The notes under the pieces: model-generated | The model's input: only the letters and a program-made list of their open reading frames with translations | What the model was told of the DNA's origin: nothing | Database searches by the model: none | Made by a program: the position numbers and the translations under genes | Part shown: piece after piece, positions 18,109-26,707 of the stretch | Numbering within the stretch: position 1 is the first letter of the stretch | Layout of the letters: the number at the start of each line of letters is the position of its first letter | Assembly (NCBI GenBank): GCA_902488835.1 | Contig: CABTXQ010000007.1 | Coordinates: forward strand, 1 to 43,351 | Reading direction: 5' to 3' | DNA: 43,351 nucleotides | DNA from: an uncultured Ileibacterium sp. | GTDB lineage: Bacteria; Bacillota; Clostridia; Peptostreptococcales; Anaerovoracaceae

Positions 18109-19416
18109 ATGTCTTCGGACCCCAATGACTGGCAATTTATTGTTAGTTTTTCTGCAATTATAATATCCGTTATTATTCGTGCATTACTTGCTGCATCTGG
18201 AAAGTCCTTGGATTTTCTTGATAGAAGCACTATAAAGGAAATGCGTTCAGATGAATCAGTTAAAGAGTCTCGAATAAACTTGGTGTTGTACCTAACTGAA
18301 CATCCTAATAAATATCGATATGCAAACACCTTACTAAGCTTAATTTTATTAGCGATTAGTCTTTTATTGCTTAATAATAATATAGTAAAATCTGATAAAA
18401 TAAATGTTCTTCTAATTTCTAATGCTCTTTTTATTCTTATTTGGTTGGTAATTGCTGAATTTTTCCCTATAAGGCTTGCTGTCCAAATTAGTGAAACATG
18501 TGCTATCAGACTTGTATGTCTTCAAAAGTTTTTTTATCTAATATCATGGCCTTTTGTAAAGCTTTCTATTATCCTTTCTAACATAATACTTATAATTATC
18601 AGAAAAGAAACGGATGTTGATGATATACATTTTTCTGAAGATAAAATAAAATCGATGATAGATAGAGGTACAGAAGTAGGAGAATTAAAAGAAGAAGCTA
18701 ATAAGATGATCGATAGCATTTTTGAGTTCGACGATCTTCTTGCATATGAGATTATGACACCTAGAACAGATGTATTCATGATTGATATAGAAGATGATCG
18801 TGAAGAGTATTATAACGAGTTGATGGAGTTAAGATATTCAAGAATTCCTGTATGTGATGGTGATTCTGACAATATAATAGGAATACTTCATATTAAGGAC
18901 TATCTCCTTATGGCACTAAATGTCGGATTTGAGAATGTAAATATCAAGAGCATACTAAGAGAAGCCCATTTTGTACCAGAAACTAAGAATATTGATACGC
19001 TTTTTATCGAACTACAGAAGAAAAAACAACATATGGCGATTCTTATAGACGAATATGGTGGCTTTAGCGGAATAGTTACCCTAGAAGATCTTATTGAGCA
19101 AATTGTTGGCGATATAGATGATGAATTTGACGAAGAAGAAAGAGTAATTAAAAAAATTGATAAAAATAAATTCATAGTTGATGGCAAGGTATATTTGGAT
19201 GATTTAGGTGATGAGACTGGTATATATCTTGAATCTTCAACAAGTGAAACTATAGGAGGTTATCTCATTGATCTAATGGGAGAAGTTCCTAAGTCGAATG
19301 AAAATTATAGTCCGATCGTTGAGGGGAATTATAAGTTCTCAATTTTATCAGTAAAGGATCATAGAATAGAGAAGATAAAAATTGAGATAAATAGCAATGG
19401 AAAAGACAATGCCTAA
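18109..19416 (+). CDS. CNNM/CBS-domain transporter of the HlyC/CorC family
   Basis: Membrane protein of the group containing Bacillus YhdP/MpfA-type magnesium exporters, often misnamed hemolysins. The N-terminal 190 residues hold about four hydrophobic helices (FIVSFSAIIISVIIRALLA, YANTLLSLILLAISLLLL, LISNALFILIWLVIAEFFP, FYLISWPFVKLSIILSNIIL). A pair of CBS domains follows (about 205-330; MTPRTDVFMID, IPVCDGDSDNIIGILHIKDY, GGFSGIVTLEDLIEQIVGDI), then a CorC_HlyC domain (about 345-430). Substrate is likely Mg2+ or another divalent ion, inferred only from relatives. A GGGAG site precedes the ATG, and the end overlaps the Asp23-family gene. Confidence 0.88.
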   Translation: MSSDPNDWQFIVSFSAIIISVIIRALLAASGKSLDFLDRSTIKEMRSDESVKESRINLVLYLTEHPNKYRYANTLLSLILLAISLLLLNNNIVKSDKINVLLISNALFILIWLVIAEFFPIRLAVQISETCAIRLVCLQKFFYLISWPFVKLSIILSNIILIIIRKETDVDDIHFSEDKIKSMIDRGTEVGELKEEANKMIDSIFEFDDLLAYEIMTPRTDVFMIDIEDDREEYYNELMELRYSRIPVCDGDSDNIIGILHIKDYLLMALNVGFENVNIKSILREAHFVPETKNIDTLFIELQKKKQHMAILIDEYGGFSGIVTLEDLIEQIVGDIDDEFDEEERVIKKIDKNKFIVDGKVYLDDLGDETGIYLESSTSETIGGYLIDLMGEVPKSNENYSPIVEGNYKFSILSVKDHRIEKIKIEINSNGKDNA

Positions 19417-19717
19417 TTTAATTGATTTAATAGAGAATTCAGTCTCTCAGATCGAGGGTGTTCGGAATTTAAACTCAAAGAGAAATATTGTATTGAGATG
19501 GATTCCGGGTTATAACTACTTAAAAAATCCAGCAATAAAGGTATCAGAAGATGAGCAGGGATTAAAGATTGAAATTAATATAATTGTCTTTTATGGTAGC
19601 AATATACCGGAACTTTGCTTTGAGATACAACAAAGGATAAAAAATAATGTCGAAAATAAATTTAACACTAAAATTTCATCAATTGATATTACAGTCGATG
19701 GAGTTGTAGAGAGATAA
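19397..19717 (+). CDS. Asp23/Gls24 family envelope stress protein (YqhY-like)
   Basis: Short Asp23/Gls24-type protein, 106 aa. The pattern of an alternating beta strand (KIEINIIVFYGSNIPELCFEIQ), a helix and a final strand (SSIDITVDGVV) fits the family, though the sequence has diverged. In Bacillus the relative YqhY is encoded just before nusB and is tied to fatty acid synthesis control; the same position here supports the call. Start could be the ATG at 19397, overlapping the previous gene by 20 bases, or an in-frame ATG at 19409, four codons later. Confidence 0.78.
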   Translation: MEKTMPNLIDLIENSVSQIEGVRNLNSKRNIVLRWIPGYNYLKNPAIKVSEDEQGLKIEINIIVFYGSNIPELCFEIQQRIKNNVENKFNTKISSIDITVDGVVER

Positions 19718-19731
19718 GGATCTATTATTCA

Positions 19732-20127
19732 ATGGAATATAAAATTGCAAGAGAAAAAATAATGAGAGTTGTCTTTCAAATGGATGCACATAATACATTT
19801 GATTACAAACAGTTACATATAATTAAAGAAGATGAAAAGATTCTCAAGAATAAAAGGGCGATAAAAGCCTTTGAATTGATTAATGAGCATATTAATGAAA
19901 TAGATTATACTATTAAATGTAATACATCGGGATGGTCGATTGATAGAATATCAAAGACTGAACTTGCCATTCTAAGAACTGCTGTTTGTGAGATGCTTTA
20001 TATGGATGATATTCCGATTCCGGTTTCAATTAATGAAGCAGTTGATATTGCAAAGAAATATGGGAATGAACGATCATATGCTTTTGTGAATGCAGTATTG
20101 CGAAAAATCGGTGATAAAATTGGATAG
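19732..20127 (+). CDS. nusB: Transcription antitermination factor NusB
   Basis: All-helical RNA-binding protein that with NusE (S10) binds boxA in rRNA operons and prevents early termination. The family core is clear: AREKIMRVVFQMD at the start, then DRISKTELAILRTAVCEML, PIPVSINEAVDIAKKYG and the ending FVNAVLRKIGDK. Length 131 aa is typical. Placement after an Asp23-family gene and before the exonuclease VII genes is standard for Firmicutes. Its last bases overlap the next gene. Confidence 0.95.
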   Translation: MEYKIAREKIMRVVFQMDAHNTFDYKQLHIIKEDEKILKNKRAIKAFELINEHINEIDYTIKCNTSGWSIDRISKTELAILRTAVCEMLYMDDIPIPVSINEAVDIAKKYGNERSYAFVNAVLRKIGDKIG

Positions 20128-21091
20128 ATATACAGTTGGCATAGACACTTCAAATTATAAGACATCCATTGCAGTTGTAGATGAAAATAATAAGGTTGTT
20201 TTTGCTAGATCCGAATTTCTCAATGTAAAAAAGGGGGAACTTGGCCTAAGGCAGCAAACAGCTTTTTTTATGCATAATAATAGGTTGCCAGGATTTATTT
20301 CTGAGGCAATAGAACCTTTCCGCCATAAAATAAAAGGCATTGGTGTCTCTATATCACCAAGAAATGTCGATGGCTCCTACATGCCGGTCTTTATATCGGG
20401 TTATAATGCAGCAAAGATACTATCTTCAGCGCTCGATGTACCTATATTTACTTGTTCACACCAGGAAGGACATATCGAAGCCATAGTACATGATGACGCA
20501 TCTTCCATTCTTCCCAAAGGAGCTTCAATGCATTTATCAGGAGGAACTACAGAAGTCCTTAAATTTGATTTAAATATGGAAAAAAACGGCGAGTATCATT
20601 ACAATACGCATATTATAGGAGGAACAAAGGACATAAGCATTGGACAGCTTTTAGACAGGATAGGAGTAAATCTTGGCCATAGCTTTCCATCAGGTAAAAT
20701 TCTAGATGAATATGCATTAAATAATATAAATTTTTTAGATAATGTTGACATATCAAATGCAAAACCGTCGTATATTAAGTCAAAAGATGGATTTTTTAAT
20801 CTGTCCGGTATTGAAACAGAAATGCTTAAAGAGAGAACTATGACTAAAGTTCCTGTTCTTTTTTATAGACTATCAGATCTTCTCTATAGAGTTGCAGAAT
20901 ATGTGTATAATGAATACAAAATTACTGACATATATATGTGCGGAGGAGTTTCACAGAGCGAGTTTTTAAGAAAAAACATTGATAATAAGACAAAATTTAA
21001 TGATCCTCCATTCAGACTAATTTTTGCTGATAAGCTACTTTCAGGAGATAACGCTATAGGAGTGGCATGGCTTGCCAATAGGAATATATGA
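20120..21091 (+). CDS. TsaD/Kae1-like ASKHA-fold protein, divergent paralogue
   Basis: Related to TsaD (Kae1/YgjD), the core of the t6A37 tRNA-modifying enzyme, but not the housekeeping copy by sequence. The fold is present: YTVGIDTSNYKTSIAVVD phosphate loop, PRNVDGSYMP, the metal-binding pair H114/H118 in HQEGH, HLSGGTTEVL and GGVSQSEFLR. The usual SCDET-type N-terminal motif is changed to SNYKT. Clostridia often carry such a gene between nusB and xseA; its role is unknown. The best start is a TTG at 20120 with GGTGAT at 20110-20115, giving 323 aa; the GTG at 20111 or the ATG at 20090 would extend it into nusB without family-like sequence. Confidence 0.78.
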   Translation: MDRYTVGIDTSNYKTSIAVVDENNKVVFARSEFLNVKKGELGLRQQTAFFMHNNRLPGFISEAIEPFRHKIKGIGVSISPRNVDGSYMPVFISGYNAAKILSSALDVPIFTCSHQEGHIEAIVHDDASSILPKGASMHLSGGTTEVLKFDLNMEKNGEYHYNTHIIGGTKDISIGQLLDRIGVNLGHSFPSGKILDEYALNNINFLDNVDISNAKPSYIKSKDGFFNLSGIETEMLKERTMTKVPVLFYRLSDLLYRVAEYVYNEYKITDIYMCGGVSQSEFLRKNIDNKTKFNDPPFRLIFADKLLSGDNAIGVAWLANRNI

Positions 21092-22236
21092 AACCAATTA
21101 CAGTTACACAGCTAAATGAATACATATCTAAAATATTAAGATCAGATATAAACCTTTCAAAAATCGTAGTTATAGGAGAAATATCTGGTTATCGTTATAG
21201 GACTGGAAAACATATATTCTTTGACCTGATAGATGGAAATAGCAAGATAAGCTGCAATATATGGGAATCATATAGAGGCTATATTGATGAAAAAATTATA
21301 GATAATGGCAAGAAAGTTATAGTAATCGGCTCTGTTAATCCTTACTCAAAGAACGGAACCTATTCTCTTAATATAGTGCACATGGAAGAAAAAGGTAAGG
21401 GTGAAGAGAACGAAGCCTTTTTGAAGTTAAAGAATAAACTTGAAAAAGAAGGGCTTTTTGATCAAAAATATAAGAAAAACATTCCTGAATTTCCAGGCTG
21501 CATAGGAGTGGTAACAGCGTCAAATGGCGCAGCAGTTGAGGACATAAAGAAGTCTATAAGAGATAAGAATACGTATACCGATATAATCATCTTCGATACA
21601 ATAGTTCAAGGGACCAATGCTCCAAGAAGCATAATAAATTCTATAGTGCTTGCAAACAAACTTAACGAAGAAGGAAGTATCAGAATTGACACTTTGATTG
21701 TTGGTAGGGGAGGAGGATCTGCGGAGGATCTATCGTGCTTTAACGATGAAGATCTGGCTAGAGCTATTTTCTCGTCAAAGATTCCGATAATATCAGCGGT
21801 AGGTCACGAAACAGATTTCTCAATATCAGATTTTGTCGCAGATGTAAGAGCGAACACGCCGAATGCAGCAGGTGAAATGGCTGTAATGAATACCTACGAA
21901 CTGATTGATGAAATAAATCAAAGAAGAGATAGTCTGATTAAGAACATCATAAACAAGATACAGTATGAGGAAGCAATTCTATTAAGTCAGATTGACATAT
22001 TAAGAAGCAATGTGAAGAATAAATTGCTAACTGAAAGAGCAATACTAGAAAAAGCTGAGCTTTATTTAATTGAAAACAACCCAATGAATATATTATCAAA
22101 GGGATATTCACTTGTAAGAGATAGAGATGGAAATACTTTGTATCATATTGATGATATCGAGATAGGTAAGGAATATAGTATTACCATTCAAGATGGAGAA
22201 TTTAATGCAAGAGTTTTGTCAAAAAGGAGAAAATAA
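21088..22236 (+). CDS. xseA: Exodeoxyribonuclease VII large subunit
   Basis: Catalytic subunit of exonuclease VII, which degrades single-stranded DNA to short pieces in repair. The N-terminal OB fold (about 1-100, IVVIGEISGYRYRTGKHIFF) binds DNA; the catalytic domain shows GVVTASNGAAVEDI, VGRGGGSAEDLSCFNDE, ISAVGHETDFSISDFVAD and RANTPNAAGEMA; a helical region and the ending NILSKGYSLVRD follow. At 382 aa it is shorter than the usual 400-450 because the C-terminal coiled coil is brief. The start overlaps the stop of the previous gene (ATGA). Confidence 0.95.
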   Translation: MKPITVTQLNEYISKILRSDINLSKIVVIGEISGYRYRTGKHIFFDLIDGNSKISCNIWESYRGYIDEKIIDNGKKVIVIGSVNPYSKNGTYSLNIVHMEEKGKGEENEAFLKLKNKLEKEGLFDQKYKKNIPEFPGCIGVVTASNGAAVEDIKKSIRDKNTYTDIIIFDTIVQGTNAPRSIINSIVLANKLNEEGSIRIDTLIVGRGGGSAEDLSCFNDEDLARAIFSSKIPIISAVGHETDFSISDFVADVRANTPNAAGEMAVMNTYELIDEINQRRDSLIKNIINKIQYEEAILLSQIDILRSNVKNKLLTERAILEKAELYLIENNPMNILSKGYSLVRDRDGNTLYHIDDIEIGKEYSITIQDGEFNARVLSKRRK

Positions 22237-22446
22237 ATGCAGGATAAAAAAGTTGAAAGTGGAACGTTTATACAATCTTTAGAAAAACTGAGGAACGCAG
22301 CAGATGAAATATCAAAGCAAACTACATCTCTCGAAGACAGCTTAAAATTTTTTGAGATAGGGATGAAGGAAGCTGAGTTCTGTAAAAAAATACTAAAAGA
22401 TGCTGAGCAAAAAATTGAAGTATATAATGATAAGGACGAGAATTAA
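22237..22446 (+). CDS. xseB: Exodeoxyribonuclease VII small subunit
   Basis: Small helical partner (69 aa) of XseA; several copies wrap around the coiled coil of the large subunit. The family signature is clear: FIQSLEKLRNAADEI, the TTSLEDSLKFFEIGM segment and CKKILKDAEQKIEV. It begins right after the xseA stop with an AAAGGAG site, and its own stop shares a base with the ispA start, so xseA-xseB-ispA are translationally coupled. Confidence 0.95.
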   Translation: MQDKKVESGTFIQSLEKLRNAADEISKQTTSLEDSLKFFEIGMKEAEFCKKILKDAEQKIEVYNDKDEN

Positions 22447-23333
22447 TGAAAAGTTATAATGAATATAAGACGATTGTTGAGGAAAATTTAATAAAGTTAA
22501 TTCCACCTATTGACGAAAGAGCTATAAAGCTTAAGGAATCAATGGATTACAGTTTGTCTGCAGGCGGTAAAAGAATTCGTCCTGTTTTACTTCTTGCCTC
22601 GTGCGACTATGCAGGAGGGAATATTGATGACGCTATACCTGCAGCTTGCGCTATTGAATATATACACACATATTCTTTGATACATGACGATCTTCCGGCT
22701 ATGGACAATGACGATTTGAGACGTGGCAAACCGACGAATCATAAGGTATATGGAGAAAATATTGCGATACTTACGGGTGATGCCCTTCTGAACACGGCGT
22801 TCGAAATAATAATAAATAAGGCGTTAAGCTTTGATGATATGGTTAAGTCAAAGAACCAAATGAGAGCTGCATATTATATAGCAAAGAATGCGGGAATATA
22901 TGGGATGATTTCAGGGCAGGTTGCTGATGTTCTTAATCAGTCTTCATCATCTACAGAAGACATTATTGATTTTATCAATATAGGAAAGACCGCAAGGCTT
23001 ATTGAAGCCCCTATAGTTTCAGGACTTCAAATTGCAGGTGCAAATGAAAATACTATAAGTGATTTTAACAGGTTCGCACATTACATGGGAATTTCATTTC
23101 AAATAGTTGATGATATATTGGACATAACAGGAACGGCTGAAGAGCTTGGTAAAACACCAGGTAAAGATGCAAGAGATGATAAGTCAAACTATGTTAACCT
23201 ACATGGGATTGATAAAGCTAGGGAGCTTTTGAATGAAAATACAGCTTATGCTCTTGATGCAATAAAAAGCTATGATGAAAGGGCAGACTTTTTTAGAGAT
23301 TTGCTCATCAAACTAAAAAACAGGACAAAATAA
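22446..23333 (+). CDS. ispA: Geranylgeranyl/farnesyl diphosphate synthase
   Basis: Short-chain trans-prenyl diphosphate synthase joining isopentenyl diphosphate to allylic primers, giving farnesyl diphosphate for undecaprenyl and other lipids. The first aspartate-rich motif is HDDLPAMDNDDLRRGKPT, the second QIVDDILDITG; SAGGKRIRPVLLLAS and KTARLIEAPI are also typical. 295 aa is the usual length. Placed between exonuclease VII and dxs, as in many Firmicutes; dxs supplies the same pathway. Confidence 0.94.
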   Translation: MKSYNEYKTIVEENLIKLIPPIDERAIKLKESMDYSLSAGGKRIRPVLLLASCDYAGGNIDDAIPAACAIEYIHTYSLIHDDLPAMDNDDLRRGKPTNHKVYGENIAILTGDALLNTAFEIIINKALSFDDMVKSKNQMRAAYYIAKNAGIYGMISGQVADVLNQSSSSTEDIIDFINIGKTARLIEAPIVSGLQIAGANENTISDFNRFAHYMGISFQIVDDILDITGTAEELGKTPGKDARDDKSNYVNLHGIDKARELLNENTAYALDAIKSYDERADFFRDLLIKLKNRTK

Positions 23334-23335
23334 CT

Positions 23336-25186
23336 ATGAAATTTAATTTGTATGATGCTGATTTAATCAAAAAAATAAAAAATTGCGATATTTCAGATCT
23401 TGATGAGTTATCTACGGAAATACGAGATTTTTTAATTGATAATGTTAGCACAACTGGCGGGCATCTATCATCAAACCTTGGAGCGGTTGAACTTATTGTT
23501 TCTCTTCACAGGGTTTATAACTCGCCGAAAGATAAGATAATATATGATGTAGGACATCAGGCATATGTACATAAAATCCTAACAGGGCGTGCGGATAAGT
23601 TTGATACACTAAGGCAAAAAAATGGATTGTCGGGATTCCCAAAGAGGGATGAAAGTAAGCACGATATATATGATACAGGTCATAGTAGCACTTCGCTAAG
23701 TGCTGGGCTCGGAATGGCTGCAGCAAGAGATTTATCAAATGATGATTATGAAATAATTACAGTAATTGGTGACGGTTCTATGACCGGAGGTATTTCCTTT
23801 GAAGCATTGAACAATATAGGTTCATCGGGCAAAAGAATGAGAATTGTCTTAAATGACAACGGAATGTCTATTTCAAGAAATGTTGGCGGATTGTCAAGGC
23901 ATCTTATGAATCTAAGCACGAACAACAAGTATATTAGTGCAAAAAAATCAATAAAGTCAAAACTTTCGTCTGTTCCAATCATAGGGAATAAGCTTACAGG
24001 AAGCCTTATAAGGTCAAGAGACAAGGTGAAATTCAGTCTTATTTCAGAGGAAGGGGTTTTGTTTGAAGATCTTGGAATCAAATATATAGGGCCAATTGAT
24101 GGTCACAATTATCGACAGTTGATCAAGGCGTTTGAAAATGCAAACAAAATTGATGGTCCTACTATAGTCCATGTGATTACTCAAAAAGGTAAGGGTTATA
24201 AATTTGCAGAAAAATATCCAAGAAAATTTCATGGAGTTGGACCATTTGACAAGAATACTGGAGAAAGCCTAAAGAAGTCAACATCCCCTTCTTATTCTAA
24301 TGTATTTGGCAATAAGCTAACCGAAATTGCCAGCTCAAATGATAAAGTTGTTGCGATTGCTGCTGCAATGGGTACTGCTACAGGGCTTGGCCCTTTTTAC
24401 GAAAAACATGAGGAAAGATATTTTGATGTCGGTATAGCAGAACAGCATGCTGTTATTTTTGCTGCAGGAATGGCATCTGCTTCTTATGTTCCGGTTGTCG
24501 CCATTTACTCTTCTTTTCTTCAAAGAGCATTTGACCAAATAATAGAGGACGTTGCACTTCACGGCTTACATGTAATATTTGCAATCGATAGGGCAGGACT
24601 CGTTGGAGCAGATGGGGAAACTCATCAGGGGCAGTTTGATATATCATATATGAATATGGTTCCGGGGATGACTATCCTTACGCCTTCAGATTCTTCACAG
24701 CTTGAAAAGATGCTTGATTATGCTATAAATGAATGTCGTGGACCGGTATCAATAAGGTATCCTAGAGGAGAATCAATTAATCGAAATCTACCTTTTACTA
24801 GAGATAATTTAAGGATAAAGGAAGGAACAGACATTACAATACTGGCTGTTGGTACGATGCTTTCAAATGCGATAGAGGTTTCTGATATCATATCTAAAGA
24901 AGGCATAGATGTTGGAATAATATCTGTAAACATTATTAAACCTATTCAACCATCTCTTAATGAGATTAAAACAAAATATATTGCAGTTATAGAAGACGGA
25001 GTTTTTAACGGTGGCTTTAGCGAAAAACTTATAACTCATTACAGCGGAAAATCAAATATAATGCTTAATTTTAACCTGCCTGATTCTTTTATTAAGCAGG
25101 GCAGTGTTAAAGAACAGCTAGATGAATGTGGAATGTCCGCAGAAAAAATTGCGAAAACAATAATGGAGGAATTCCAAAATCAATGA
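23336..25186 (+). CDS. dxs: 1-deoxy-D-xylulose-5-phosphate synthase
   Basis: Thiamine-diphosphate enzyme that condenses pyruvate and glyceraldehyde 3-phosphate to DXP, the first step of the MEP isoprenoid route and a precursor of thiamine and pyridoxal. The ThDP site is GDGSMTGGISFEALN with NDNGMSIS; the catalytic Glu369 sits in GIAEQHAV; HQGQFDISYMNMVPGM and SIRYPRGE lie in the later domains. 616 aa is full length. Its stop overlaps the tlyA start (ATGA). Confidence 0.97.
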   Translation: MKFNLYDADLIKKIKNCDISDLDELSTEIRDFLIDNVSTTGGHLSSNLGAVELIVSLHRVYNSPKDKIIYDVGHQAYVHKILTGRADKFDTLRQKNGLSGFPKRDESKHDIYDTGHSSTSLSAGLGMAAARDLSNDDYEIITVIGDGSMTGGISFEALNNIGSSGKRMRIVLNDNGMSISRNVGGLSRHLMNLSTNNKYISAKKSIKSKLSSVPIIGNKLTGSLIRSRDKVKFSLISEEGVLFEDLGIKYIGPIDGHNYRQLIKAFENANKIDGPTIVHVITQKGKGYKFAEKYPRKFHGVGPFDKNTGESLKKSTSPSYSNVFGNKLTEIASSNDKVVAIAAAMGTATGLGPFYEKHEERYFDVGIAEQHAVIFAAGMASASYVPVVAIYSSFLQRAFDQIIEDVALHGLHVIFAIDRAGLVGADGETHQGQFDISYMNMVPGMTILTPSDSSQLEKMLDYAINECRGPVSIRYPRGESINRNLPFTRDNLRIKEGTDITILAVGTMLSNAIEVSDIISKEGIDVGIISVNIIKPIQPSLNEIKTKYIAVIEDGVFNGGFSEKLITHYSGKSNIMLNFNLPDSFIKQGSVKEQLDECGMSAEKIAKTIMEEFQNQ

Positions 25187-26025
25187 AGGAAAGACTCGAT
25201 GTTTTACTTGTAAATAAAGGCATTTCAGAATCACGCGATAAGGCTAAGAGGCTTATAATGGCGGGAAAGGTATTTGTAGACAATGATATAGCTGATAAGC
25301 CGGGTACTAGATATGATGAGGACCAGGATATTACGGTAAGGGGCGAACAATGTCCCTACGTAGGGCGTGGCGGTTTAAAACTTGAAAAAGCTATAAATCT
25401 TTTTAATCTAAATCTCGATGGATTCTATTGTGTTGATATGGGAGCATCCACCGGAGGTTTTACCGATTGCATGCTCAAGATGAAGGCGAAAAAGGTATAT
25501 GCAATAGATGTCGGTTACGGGCAGCTTGCATATAGTCTTAGGATAGATGATAGGGTTGTAAATCTTGAAAAAACCAATATAAGATACCTGGATACATCTT
25601 TAATAGAGGATAAAATTGATCTGGTATCGATAGATGTAAGCTTCATTTCAACAAGCCATATGTTTCCGATAGCATCAGAAATACTTAAGAATGGTGGTAT
25701 AGTTATATGCCTTATAAAACCTCAGTTCGAGGCAGGAAGGGACCAGGTAGGAAAAGGCGGTATAGTGAAAGATAAGGAAGTTCACCGAGATGTAATTCAT
25801 AAGGTCATATCTTATGCAAAATCAAATGATCTTTACTTGAGGGGTCTTACTTTTTCACCTATCAAGGGAGCAAAGGGAAATATTGAATACCTTGCATATT
25901 TTATAAAAAATAAAACTTATAACGAAATTCTCATACAAGACTTTGAAAATATTGTCAAATCTTATGAAATTGAAGAAGCAATTAATAAGACGATTACAGT
26001 ATCGCATATGGAACTCGACCGATAA
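25183..26025 (+). CDS. tlyA: TlyA-type rRNA 2'-O-methyltransferase
   Basis: S4 RNA-binding domain (residues about 1-60, ERLDVLLVNKGISESRDKAK) joined to an FtsJ/RrmJ-like methyltransferase. SAM motif is VDMGASTGGFTDCML; further marks are AIDVGYGQLAYSLR, IDVSFIS and KPQFEAGRDQVGKGGIVKD. TlyA methylates ribosomal RNA cytidines; which of the 16S and 23S sites is used here is not known. The ATG at 25183 gives 280 aa, the family length; an upstream in-frame ATG at 25126 lies in dxs and adds 19 unlike residues. In related genomes nadK, argR and recN often follow; here thiE does. Confidence 0.92.
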   Translation: MKERLDVLLVNKGISESRDKAKRLIMAGKVFVDNDIADKPGTRYDEDQDITVRGEQCPYVGRGGLKLEKAINLFNLNLDGFYCVDMGASTGGFTDCMLKMKAKKVYAIDVGYGQLAYSLRIDDRVVNLEKTNIRYLDTSLIEDKIDLVSIDVSFISTSHMFPIASEILKNGGIVICLIKPQFEAGRDQVGKGGIVKDKEVHRDVIHKVISYAKSNDLYLRGLTFSPIKGAKGNIEYLAYFIKNKTYNEILIQDFENIVKSYEIEEAINKTITVSHMELDR

Positions 26026-26034
26026 GGAGTATAT

Positions 26035-26694
26035 ATGGATAATAAATTAATACTATACGGTATAACAGATAGATCTTGGCTCGAATATGACTGTAATGGT
26101 AATAAGAGGGAACATATCATGACTCTCAAAGAGCAGGTCTCAATTGCCCTTGATTCAGGAGTTACAATGCTTCAACTTAGAGAGAAGGATGTAAGTGAAG
26201 AGGCCTTCCTTAATGAGGCTATTGAATTTAATAACATATGTAGAGAGAGAAATATACCACTTATAATAAATGACGATATTGATATAGCAATTAAGGCTGG
26301 AGCTAGTGGCGTTCACCTGGGACAAGGTGATATGAGTGCAGTAAAAGCAAGGGAAATGCTTCCTCACGATATGATTCTTGGGGTTTCTGCAGCAACTGTC
26401 GATGAAGCAATAAAGGCAGAAGAAAGCGGAGCTGATTATATAGGAGTAGGAGATGTTTTCGGCACTTCTACGAAGGAAAATGCGAGACATATCACAACTG
26501 AAGTTCTTACCGATATTTGTAAATCCGTGAATATTCCTGCGGTTGCAATAGGCGGAATTACATACAATAATGTATCAGAACTTTCAGGAACAGGTATCTC
26601 AGGAATTGCCGTAATAAGTGCAATATTTTCAAAACCTGATATTTCAAAAGCAGTAAAGGAACTTAAATCAAAGGTGTTAGAAATATTATATTGA
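26035..26694 (+). CDS. thiE: Thiamine-phosphate synthase
   Basis: Joins hydroxymethylpyrimidine diphosphate to the thiazole phosphate to give thiamine monophosphate. TIM-barrel protein of 219 aa with the family motifs TMLQLREKDVSEEAF, IINDDIDIAIKAGASGVHLGQ, LGVSAATVDEA, GADYIGVGDVFGTSTK and VAIGGI. AAGGAG precedes the ATG. It forms a pair with thiD, 13 bases on, and lies downstream of dxs, which both needs thiamine diphosphate and makes the DXP used for the thiazole ring. No thiamine riboswitch is seen before it. Confidence 0.94.
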   Translation: MDNKLILYGITDRSWLEYDCNGNKREHIMTLKEQVSIALDSGVTMLQLREKDVSEEAFLNEAIEFNNICRERNIPLIINDDIDIAIKAGASGVHLGQGDMSAVKAREMLPHDMILGVSAATVDEAIKAEESGADYIGVGDVFGTSTKENARHITTEVLTDICKSVNIPAVAIGGITYNNVSELSGTGISGIAVISAIFSKPDISKAVKELKSKVLEILY

Positions 26695-26707
26695 TTGGAG
26701 ACAGGAT

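Noticed and set aside
26026..26034. Possible thiamine riboswitch before thiE
   Set aside because: Only nine bases separate tlyA and thiE, and no THI-box elements were seen in the upstream sequence.
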